Part shown: positions 6,340 to 12,071 of the stretch, piece by piece
Numbering within the stretch: position 1 is the stretch's first letter
Layout of the letters: each line of letters starts with the position of its first letter
Source: a bacterium
Lineage (GTDB): Bacteria > UBP14 > UBA6098 > B30-G16
Assembly: GCA_027064665.1 (NCBI GenBank)
Contig: JAMOPH010000213.1
Coordinates: forward strand, 1 to 12,071
DNA: 12,071 nucleotides
Direction of reading: 5' to 3'
Translations under genes and position numbers: made by a program
The notes under the pieces: model-generated
Databases searched by the model: none
Seen by the model: only the letters and a program-made list of their open reading frames with translations
Told to the model about the DNA's origin: nothing

Positions 6340-7811
6340 GACGATTTTGTGCCTTCATAATTTTTGCGGTGGGGCTGGCATCCGCTCTGCCCATATCCGT
6401 TGAGGTGGAACCCCAGAGCCAGATTCCCTCAAACTCAATCGGGGACATCACCTACGACGGGGAGTATGTGTGGATATCCACCGGCAACGGGCTGGCGCGC
6501 ACCCGCGACGGCGGCGCCACCTGGGAATACTTCCTTGACGGGCACTCCTTCTCCGTCCTGACCTACGCCTACGGCAGAATTTTCGCCGCATCATCCAAGG
6601 ACACCCTCTGGGGAACGGACTACTACCCGATGGGCACGGGGCTGTGGATTGCCGACGCCCACGCCGATTCTGTGGTCTTTCAGCACCTGCGCCCCTGGCA
6701 AATGACCTTCAAAAACGACACATCCTTTTTCGGGATGCTCTCCTACGACATCTGCGTGGTGCCAACCGTCGGCGACACATACGTATATTCCGCCAGTTGG
6801 TATGGCGGGCTTGCCCGCTCGCCCGACTGGGGACTTTCGTGGGAAAATGTATCCTGGATTTACTCCTTCCACGATGAGTTCGGCAATGTGATTTCCGACA
6901 GCGGGACGGTGGTGTGGGAAGTAATCCCGGAAAATCAGGACTCCCTCGCCGACTTTGTTGAGAACGAGGGCTATGACGACCTGTTTTTCGCTGTGGCGGT
7001 GGACACCTCCGAGAGCACGCCGGTGGTCTATTCCGGAACGGCATCGGGGATTTTCGCAATTCGCGGCGATATGTTCTACCGCTCCCTGCCGGAGGATGGT
7101 CTCACGGGAAGTTGGACAGTGGCTCTTGCGGTCCAGTATCCCGACAGCGGTGGAAGTGTGATATGGGCATCCTCGCGGTCCACCGGGGAAAACGGCGAAA
7201 CTGACGGAATATGTTATTCTGCCGACGGCGGCAGAACCTGGGACACCCTTGCCACTGGGCTGATATGCTGGAACTTCGCCTTCTGCGGCGACACGGTGTT
7301 TTTCCTCTGCGAACAGGGATTTTACCGGTTCACCGGCGATTCGCTGGAGCAAATCACCATCACCGACCGCCAGCAGAACCTCACTCTCCCGCTGGACCAG
7401 ATGATTTCGGCAACAGTCGCCGGGGATACTGTCTGGGTGGGAAGCGATTTCGGTCTGGCATACTCGCTGGACGGCTGCGCCTGCGAGGACTTTCACATCC
7501 TCATCCACAGGGAAAGCACAGAGGCGCAAAAAACCTATGCCTTCCCGTCGCCGTTTTCGCCGCATCAGCACGGGACCATATTTTTCGTCTTTGACAATCC
7601 CGTCGCCGGCGAGGTGAAACTGGAAATCTTTGATTTCGCTCTGGATAAATTTTTTGAAACCACCCAGAATTTTCCCAAGGGTGATGAACTTATGTTCCAG
7701 TGGGACGGCAGAAATGCCGATGGAGAATATCCCGCAAACGGGATATATCTTTACCGTATAACTCTCTCTGACGGCACCGAACTCTGGGGGAAATTTGCGT
7801 TTATGCAGTGA
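6336..7811 (+). CDS. Secreted BNR/Asp-box repeat protein with FlgD-like C-terminal domain
   Basis: This 491-residue protein has a Sec signal peptide with likely cleavage after ASA (residue 17). The mature part resembles a beta-propeller: Asp-box (BNR) turns of the form S/T-x-D-G-G-x-T-W appear as TRDGGATW (about residue 56) and SADGGRTW (about 296), with a degenerate SPDWGLSW near 162. The last ~90 residues (AFPSPFSP to LEIFDFALDK to WDGRNADGEYPANGIYLYRI) are a FlgD-like Ig domain, commonly the C-terminal export signal of type IX substrates in FCB bacteria. I infer export to the surface. BNR propellers are found in sialidase-like and Vps10/photosystem-assembly-like proteins, but no catalytic residues are assigned and an enzyme activity should not be assumed. 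AAGGAG lies just before the ATG, inside the end of the glycosyltransferase gene, so the two are translated as a coupled pair. Confidence 0.82.
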   Translation: MRRFCAFIIFAVGLASALPISVEVEPQSQIPSNSIGDITYDGEYVWISTGNGLARTRDGGATWEYFLDGHSFSVLTYAYGRIFAASSKDTLWGTDYYPMGTGLWIADAHADSVVFQHLRPWQMTFKNDTSFFGMLSYDICVVPTVGDTYVYSASWYGGLARSPDWGLSWENVSWIYSFHDEFGNVISDSGTVVWEVIPENQDSLADFVENEGYDDLFFAVAVDTSESTPVVYSGTASGIFAIRGDMFYRSLPEDGLTGSWTVALAVQYPDSGGSVIWASSRSTGENGETDGICYSADGGRTWDTLATGLICWNFAFCGDTVFFLCEQGFYRFTGDSLEQITITDRQQNLTLPLDQMISATVAGDTVWVGSDFGLAYSLDGCACEDFHILIHRESTEAQKTYAFPSPFSPHQHGTIFFVFDNPVAGEVKLEIFDFALDKFFETTQNFPKGDELMFQWDGRNADGEYPANGIYLYRITLSDGTELWGKFAFMQ

Positions 7812-7920
7812 TTTCCGGGGCGCACAGAACAAAAATCTCCGTCAACATTTCGGACGATGGGGCGGTTCCTCAAAAGCGGGGGCGAAATTTTGCAATCACC
7901 GGGGGACCGCGGCAAAAACA

Positions 7921-8562
7921 TCATTTTAACTCCGTTCTGTTGGTCAGGGCGGCGGAAAGCGTCCTCGGGTCGGCGAACTCAAGGGCGGTGCCGGCGGAAA
8001 TCCCCTGCGCAAGAATTGTCACCTTGACATCCACATCTTTTAGCAATTTGGCGATGTGCCTTGCAGTGGTCTCGCCCTCGTTTGATGGGTCCAGGGCGAG
8101 GATGATTTCTTTCACCTCGGGCTGTGCCGCCCGCTGGACAAGTTCGGCTATGTGGAGGTCCTCGGGACCTATCCCCCGCATAGCATCAAGCAGACCGCCC
8201 AAAACATGATAAACCCCGTCGTAGATTCTTGTGGACTCAATTGCCGCAATGTCCTGCGGCTCGGCGACGACGCATATAACCGAATGGTCCCGCTCGGGAT
8301 TGGCGCAGATATGACAGGGGTCCGTGATGGAGACATTGAAACACACCGAACAAATCTTCACACTGTTTTTGAGTTCCTCAAGGGCGGATATGAACTCCTC
8401 AAGTTTCTCCCCGGGCTGGCCCAGAAGCCAGTATATAATGCGGCGGGCGGTTCGGTCGCCTATTCCGGGAAGTTGTTTGAATACATTGATGGCGTTCTCA
8501 ATCACCTGCGGCGCCTCGCCGGGGATTTCATCGGTATTGTGGATTTTGGGGAATTCGCCCAT
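7921..8562 (-). CDS. recR: Recombination mediator protein RecR
   Basis: This 213-residue protein matches RecR along its length. The helix-hairpin-helix LPGIGDRTARR is at residues 31-41. The zinc finger has C71, C74, C83 and C86 (CSVC..CHIC). The Toprim domain starts near VICVVAEPQDIAAIE, followed by the conserved GIGPEDL, ALDPSNEGETTA and VTILAQGISAGTALEFADPRTLS segments. RecR acts with RecF/RecO to load RecA on gapped single-stranded DNA. The N-terminus is about 15-20 residues longer than typical; the start is supported by GGAGG eight bases upstream. The gene lies only 26 bases downstream of tRNA-Val, so they are probably co-transcribed. It is not next to dnaX or the YbaB gene, its usual neighbours. 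No terminator hairpin is evident in the 109 bases to the converging gene. Confidence 0.97.
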   Translation of the reverse strand: MGEFPKIHNTDEIPGEAPQVIENAINVFKQLPGIGDRTARRIIYWLLGQPGEKLEEFISALEELKNSVKICSVCFNVSITDPCHICANPERDHSVICVVAEPQDIAAIESTRIYDGVYHVLGGLLDAMRGIGPEDLHIAELVQRAAQPEVKEIILALDPSNEGETTARHIAKLLKDVDVKVTILAQGISAGTALEFADPRTLSAALTNRTELK

Positions 8563-8588
8563 CTGTCAGCCTCCGAAATAAAATTAAA

Positions 8589-8662
8589 TGGGCGGAAGTG
8601 GACTCGAACCACCGACCTCCTGCTTGTAAGGCAGGCGCTCTTACCATCTGAGCTATCCGCCC
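8589..8662 (-). tRNA. tRNA-Val (anticodon TAC)
   Basis: The 74 bases fold into a full cloverleaf: acceptor GGGCGGA/TCCGCCC, D stem GCTC/GAGC, anticodon stem CCTGC/GCAGG around the loop CTTACAA (anticodon TAC, reading GTA and related valine codons), and T arm GGTGG-TTCGAGT-CCACT with one G.T pair. The discriminator base is A (8589). The 3' CCA is not encoded, so it must be added after transcription. The gene follows its own candidate promoter by about 7 bases and precedes recR. Confidence 0.97.
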
Positions 8663-8675
8663 AGCCTCGTCTCTT

Positions 8676-8703
8676 ATGATACAATTGCCGGAAAAATTCG
8701 CAA
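8676..8703 (-). promoter_or_regulatory. Candidate promoter for tRNA-Val and recR
   Basis: On the minus strand TTGCGA (8703-8698) and TATCAT (8681-8676) are separated by 16 bases. Transcription would start about at 8669, a few bases before the 5' end of the tRNA. The site lies in the short gap after the membrane protein gene. Confidence 0.5.
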
Positions 8704-8707
8704 GAGT

Positions 8708-9085
8708 TTATTTGCTCGCCCGGGCGGCGTTTTTGAACAACACAGCGAGGGAATCCGCCTCACGGGAGGATAACTTGCCATCCTCAACGGCACTTATCAA
8801 ATACGGCACCAGATTTTGCTTGACATAGTTGATTTTCACCTGCCCTTTGCGGGCATATTCTATGTATTTGTCAAAGGCACGCTCAAGTTTTTTGGTATCG
8901 TATCCCGACGGGCACATTTTAATCAGTTTCTCCCGGGCAGGCGCTATATTTTCTGTGAGCTCAGACTCAATTTCTTTGAGTTTGCGCCTTCCGGATTTAT
9001 TAGAGAAATACACGGTGGCACCGGCAACTATCGCAGCCACCAGTGCCGCTAAAATCAGCAGCAATATTACTTGCTTCGTCTTCAT
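8708..9085 (-). CDS. Small single-pass membrane protein of unknown function
   Basis: I do not recognise this 125-residue protein. It begins MKTKQ, then a strong hydrophobic segment at about residues 6-27 (VILLLILAALVAAIVAGATVYF). A highly charged, mostly helical remainder follows (RRKLKEIESELTENIAPAREKLIKM, then KLERAFDKYIEYARKGQ). The final part, AVEDGKLSSREADSLAVLF, faintly resembles a SHOCT-like short helical tail, which is too weak to assign. The topology is a signal anchor or uncleaved signal. The region before the ATG has no clear ribosome binding site, so expression may be low or the start may differ. It lies 82 bases after rplQ on the same strand and could be read from the ribosomal operon or from its own promoter. 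Confidence 0.65.
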   Translation of the reverse strand: MKTKQVILLLILAALVAAIVAGATVYFSNKSGRRKLKEIESELTENIAPAREKLIKMCPSGYDTKKLERAFDKYIEYARKGQVKINYVKQNLVPYLISAVEDGKLSSREADSLAVLFKNAARASK

Positions 9086-9125
9086 CGCAGAACACTGTAA
9101 AACGATTTCCCAGCGAAAATAAAAC

Positions 9126-9164
9126 TCCCCTTTCAGCCGGCACTTTCAACAAAAACTTCGGGGA
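9126..9164 (-). terminator. Weak candidate terminator after rplQ
   Basis: On the minus strand TCCCC (9164-9160) can pair with GGGGA (9130-9126) around a long loop that contains the self-complementary GCCGGC, followed by the T-rich GTTTTATTTT. The short stem and long loop make this weak. Its place directly after the last ribosomal gene is the main argument for it. Confidence 0.3.
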
Positions 9165-9167
9165 AAA

Positions 9168-9881
9168 TTACTCCTTTTCCTTCTCGGATTCGCCCTCCTC
9201 CCCTTCAGACTGGGATTTTTCGGGCGCCTGCTCTCCCTCAGCGCCTTCAGGCTCAGGGGTTTCCTCAGCGGATTGTTCGGGCTTTTCCTCGGTCTCTTCG
9301 GCAGATTCCGCTTCAACCTTTTGCTCAGCAGTCGCGGTCTCCTCAGAGACAGTTTCGGTTTCCGGTGTTTCCTCCGCAACAGATTCAGTCGTCGCCTCCG
9401 GTGTGGTCTCTTCCGCCGGTGCAGTCTCAACGGGGGTCTCTTCCGCGGGAGTCTCAACTGCCTCAATTACCTCAGGTTCAGCGACTTTCTTTTTGCGCTT
9501 TTTCTTATCCTTGGGAATCTCCTCAGTGAGGAGAGTCAAAATAGCCATTTCTGCGCCGTCGCCCTTGCGGAAACCATATTTGTAAACGGCGGTGAAACCG
9601 CCTCTGTGTTCCCGCTTGGCGAAGTTCTCCTGCCCCAGCCTGATAAGTTTGTGGGCGACATCCCGCTCACGCAGATAGGAAATAATGCGCCTTTTGTCGG
9701 CGAGAGTGCCGGAAATCGCATACCTTATCAGGCGCTCGGCAATCCTCTGAGCAGCCTTAGCCTTCGCACGGGTGGTTATAACCCTCTCGTGCTTGAAAAA
9801 CGAAGTCAAAAGATTCCTCAGCAGAGCCCGTCTGTGGGCAGGCTGCTTGTTTATTTTATGCACCGTTTTCCTATGACGCAT
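9168..9881 (-). CDS. rplQ: 50S ribosomal protein L17 with long acidic C-terminal tail
   Basis: Residues 1-120 are a normal bacterial L17 (MRHRKTVHKINKQPAHRRAL, LLTSFFKHERVITTRAKAK, GGFTAVYKYGFRKGDGAEMAIL), a large-subunit protein near the peptide exit tunnel. A basic linker follows (KDKKKRKKK, about 124-132). About 103 residues of low-complexity E/T/A/P/S sequence complete the 237-residue protein, with recurring AEET/PEET units and the very end EGESEKEKE. L17 is usually about 115-145 residues, so the tail nearly doubles it. It stays in one frame with no stop and no sign of fusion to a known domain, so it appears genuine and probably disordered. The ribosome binding site is GAGGTGAT. It lies 36 bases after rpoA, the usual last gene of the alpha operon. 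Confidence 0.96.
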   Translation of the reverse strand: MRHRKTVHKINKQPAHRRALLRNLLTSFFKHERVITTRAKAKAAQRIAERLIRYAISGTLADKRRIISYLRERDVAHKLIRLGQENFAKREHRGGFTAVYKYGFRKGDGAEMAILTLLTEEIPKDKKKRKKKVAEPEVIEAVETPAEETPVETAPAEETTPEATTESVAEETPETETVSEETATAEQKVEAESAEETEEKPEQSAEETPEPEGAEGEQAPEKSQSEGEEGESEKEKE

Positions 9882-9917
9882 ATTATCACCTCATTTTTAA
9901 TTTCCAAACGCAGATAC

Positions 9918-10976
9918 TCACTTTTTCTTGCCGGAGGCTTCACGCTCCTGCTCCTCTTTGAGCAGTTGCTCCCTGCGCTGCTCAAGTTCTTTAAAATCCT
10001 CCTCTGTGAGGAAATCCGCCGGATTCATCCCGAACCGCAATCCGAGTTTGCCCAGCACTGTCTGAAGTTCCTGCAGAGATTTACGCCCAAAATTGCGGAA
10101 TTTGAGCATTTCCTGCTCAGTCTTGCTAACAAGGTCAGCCAAAAACTTTATGTTGGCATTTCTCAGGCAGTTGCTGGCACGAACCGAAAGTTCCAATTCA
10201 GAAACCGGGAGTTTGAGAAGTTGCCGAATTCTTTTGGTCTCCTCGTCAACCTCCTCCTCCTGAATCTGCTCAAGAACCACATCGGGATGGGCGAAATACT
10301 TGAAGTGGTCAATGAGGATATTTGAAGCCATCGCCAGAGTTTCGCGGGGTGTGAGAGAGCCATCGGTGGTTATCTCAATAATCAGCCTGTCATAGTCCGT
10401 CTTCTGCCCAACACGGGCAGGCTCAATGGTATAGTTTACCTTTTTGACGGGGGAGTAAATCGCATCAATTGCGATGGTTCCGATGGGGGCATTTGGGTCA
10501 CGGTGCTCGTCGGCGACAGAAAATCCTTTTCCAACACCGACGGTCATCTCCATCACAAGGCGACGCTTTTTGGTGATTGTGCATATATGATGGTCGGGGT
10601 TGAGGATAGTCATTCCCGCGGGAACCTCAATATCGCCGGCGACGACCTCGCCCTCTTTCTCCACATCAAGTCTTACCGGCTTGGGTTCATCAAGGTCAAC
10701 CTTGAACCTGACGCCCTTGAGGTTGAGTATAATTTCGGGGACATCCTCATAGACGCCCTCAATGGTGGAGAACTCGTGGAGAACGCCCTCAATTTTGACG
10801 GACTCAATAGCCGCCCCCTGCATTGAGGACAAAATCACACGGCGCAAGGCATTTCCGATGGTAATCCCATAACCCTTCTCAAGGGGCTCCAGCACAAACC
10901 TGCCAAATGTTGGATTCCCCTTGGTCTGGGGGTCTTCCCACAACTCCTCCGGCATTTGAATTGGTTTCCACTTCAT
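9918..10976 (-). CDS. rpoA: DNA-directed RNA polymerase subunit alpha
   Basis: This protein assembles the core polymerase and contacts upstream promoter DNA and activators. The start at 10976 (MKWKPIQMPEEL) is preceded by AAGGAG ten bases away; a longer form from TTG 11006 would place that site inside the gene, so I reject it. The N-terminal dimerisation domain shows GRFVLEPLEKGYGITIGNALRRVILSS and later KKVNYTIEPARVGQKTDYDRL. The C-terminal domain shows LPVSELELSVRASNCLRNANI and the helix-hairpin-helix FRNFGRKSLQEL. The length of 352 residues is somewhat above the usual 310-340 because of a charged helical end (EELEQRREQLLKEEQEREASGKKK region). It sits between rpsD and rplQ as usual. Confidence 0.98.
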   Translation of the reverse strand: MKWKPIQMPEELWEDPQTKGNPTFGRFVLEPLEKGYGITIGNALRRVILSSMQGAAIESVKIEGVLHEFSTIEGVYEDVPEIILNLKGVRFKVDLDEPKPVRLDVEKEGEVVAGDIEVPAGMTILNPDHHICTITKKRRLVMEMTVGVGKGFSVADEHRDPNAPIGTIAIDAIYSPVKKVNYTIEPARVGQKTDYDRLIIEITTDGSLTPRETLAMASNILIDHFKYFAHPDVVLEQIQEEEVDEETKRIRQLLKLPVSELELSVRASNCLRNANIKFLADLVSKTEQEMLKFRNFGRKSLQELQTVLGKLGLRFGMNPADFLTEEDFKELEQRREQLLKEEQEREASGKKK

Positions 10977-11009
10977 AGCGTTCGTTCTCCTTCTGGAAAT
11001 TTCCAACGA

Positions 11010-11648
11010 TTATCTGGAGTAGAACTCCACCACAAGGCTCTCGTTGACATCCACCGGGATTTCATCCCTTGAGGGTATTGCCAGAAGTCTCCCCTCAAGA
11101 TGAGCCTTGTCCACCTGAAGCCACGGCAGTTCTTTGACCCGACCACGCTTTTTGAGCATCTGGTGAATTATGTCAAGTTGTCTGCTCTTTTCCCTGACCT
11201 GAACCACATCGCCGGGCTTGAGAAGATAACTGGGTATATCAACCTTTTTGCCGTTGACGAGGAAATGTCCGTGGCGGACAAGTTGTCTTGCCGCCCTGCG
11301 GGACGGCGCAAAACCAAGGCGATAGACGATGTTGTCAAGGCGGCGCTCAAGTATCTGCAGAAGGTTCTCACCGGTCAAGCCCGGCATCCTGCGCGCCATC
11401 TCAAAATACTTGCGGAACTGCCGCTCCATCACACCGTATATGGTGCGAAGTTTCTGCTTCTCCCTCAGACGGATACCATAATCCTTGAGTTTTGTCCTCG
11501 CCGGCTGACCGAACTTGCCACGCTGTCCGGGAAGCGTCGGTCTTTTGGAATACGGGCACTTATCCGTGTAGCATTTTTCGCCCTTGAGAAATAATTTCTG
11601 ACCCTCTCTCCTGCAAAGTCTGCACACTGGACCTATATACCTTCCCAT
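11010..11648 (-). CDS. rpsD: 30S ribosomal protein S4 (zinc-binding C+ form)
   Basis: This 212-residue S4 nucleates 30S assembly on 16S rRNA. It carries the four-cysteine motif C9-x2-C12-x13-C26-x4-C31 (CRLC, then KCYTDKC), so it is the zinc-binding form. The S4 RNA-binding domain is clear at RRLDNIVYRLGFAPSRRAARQLVRHGHFLVNG. In many bacteria S4 represses its own operon by binding the leader RNA; no such leader can be judged here because the operon start lies outside the window. The ribosome binding site is GAGGGTG. It lies 33 bases after rpsK and 33 bases before the chosen rpoA start. Confidence 0.98.
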   Translation of the reverse strand: MGRYIGPVCRLCRREGQKLFLKGEKCYTDKCPYSKRPTLPGQRGKFGQPARTKLKDYGIRLREKQKLRTIYGVMERQFRKYFEMARRMPGLTGENLLQILERRLDNIVYRLGFAPSRRAARQLVRHGHFLVNGKKVDIPSYLLKPGDVVQVREKSRQLDIIHQMLKKRGRVKELPWLQVDKAHLEGRLLAIPSRDEIPVDVNESLVVEFYSR

Positions 11649-11681
11649 ATTTTCACCCTCGGTTTTATTTTCGTGTTAGGA

Positions 11682-12068
11682 TTAAACTCTTCTTTTCTTT
11701 TTGGGGCGGCATCCGCCGAACGGCGTTGGGGTGATGTCTTTGACCCTGAGGACCTGAAGACCACCGACGGGCAGAGTTCTGACCGCCGCCTCTCTGCCGG
11801 GACCGGTGCCTTTTATTATAACCTCAACCTTACGCATTCCGGCGTCGTATGCCTCCTGAGCGGCGGCACGAGCCGCAAGTTGTGCGGCATACGGCGTGGA
11901 CTTTTTGGTCCCCTTAAATCCCACTCTGCCGCCCGATGACCAGGTTATAACATTCCCCTGCTCGTCGGTTATGGTGACGATTGTATTGTTAAAGGTTGAG
12001 TGTATATGAACCACCCCGAATTCGGGGGCAACCTTTTTAGTTTTTCTCCTTACAGTACGCCTTGCCAA
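11682..12068 (-). CDS. rpsK: 30S ribosomal protein S11 (start at or beyond window edge)
   Basis: S11 forms the platform of the small subunit near the E site. The conserved core is plain: VVHIHSTFNNTIVTITD, GGRVGFKGTKKSTPYAAQLAA, GTGPGREAAVRTL, and the end TPTPFGGCRPKKKRRV. The frame opens with a TTG at 12068, which gives 128 residues, within the usual 125-131. The three bases before it (AAG) continue the frame, so an ATG outside the window is equally possible, giving a slightly longer N-terminus. No ribosome binding site can be seen because the window ends there. Confidence 0.93.
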   Translation of the reverse strand: MARRTVRRKTKKVAPEFGVVHIHSTFNNTIVTITDEQGNVITWSSGGRVGFKGTKKSTPYAAQLAARAAAQEAYDAGMRKVEVIIKGTGPGREAAVRTLPVGGLQVLRVKDITPTPFGGCRPKKKRRV

Positions 12069-12071
12069 CTT

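Noticed and set aside
6591..7832. Long minus-strand open frame of over 400 codons
   Set aside because: It is exactly antisense to the BNR-repeat protein, which has a signal peptide, a recognisable C-terminal domain and a ribosome binding site. The antisense translation shows no recognisable family.
7812..7920. Terminator between the converging BNR-protein and recR genes
   Set aside because: I found no stem followed by a T-run on either strand; only short G/C-rich matches are present.
10977..11006. Ten-residue N-terminal extension of RpoA from a TTG
   Set aside because: The ribosome binding site AAGGAG lies inside this extension, and the family starts at the later ATG.

Overview
This window reads as bacterial chromosome from a Gram-negative lineage that exports proteins to its surface. 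The main clues are a lipoprotein signal and two secreted proteins ending in type IX secretion (Por) or FlgD-like C-terminal domains. That combination is typical of the Fibrobacteres-Chlorobi-Bacteroidetes group and of neighbouring uncultured candidate phyla. The sequence alone does not allow a finer placement.

Layout, left to right. (1) Positions 1-644 (+): the 3' part of a membrane-anchored zinc metallopeptidase of the MA type. (2) 645-1153: a 509-base gap without a convincing gene, holding a tandem array of nine degenerate 21-bp units (736-924). Each unit is built as a small inverted repeat, and the array is the most unusual object in the window. A good sigma70-like promoter follows at 1097-1125. 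(3) 1154-4667 (+): a probable operon of a two-dinucleotide-domain FAD/NAD(P) oxidoreductase, a large secreted beta-domain protein with a type IX-like sorting domain, and a lipoprotein. It ends at a hairpin (4714-4751) that can serve as terminator in both directions. (4) 4769-5092 (-): a small, very basic protein with four cysteines that looks zinc-binding. It is divergent from (5) 5218-7811 (+): a GT4 glycosyltransferase overlapping by 4 bases with a secreted BNR-repeat protein carrying a FlgD-like C-terminal domain. (6) 7921-12068, all (-): read in transcription order this is rpsK, rpsD, rpoA, rplQ, a small membrane-anchored protein, tRNA-Val(TAC), recR. The first four are the classical end of the alpha operon. 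The last two form a short unit with its own candidate promoter.

How they work together: the minus-strand block is core information processing (small and large ribosomal subunit proteins, RNA polymerase alpha, a tRNA and recombinational repair). The plus-strand genes are mostly cell-envelope functions (surface protease, surface-exported proteins, lipoprotein, glycan synthesis). The FAD oxidoreductase is the exception, and nothing nearby names its substrate. Two features stand out beyond routine annotation. One is the 21-bp hairpin array, in which three adjacent units hold three different but fully self-complementary arm pairs. The other is ribosomal protein L17 with an acidic, low-complexity C-terminal tail nearly as long as its ribosomal core.
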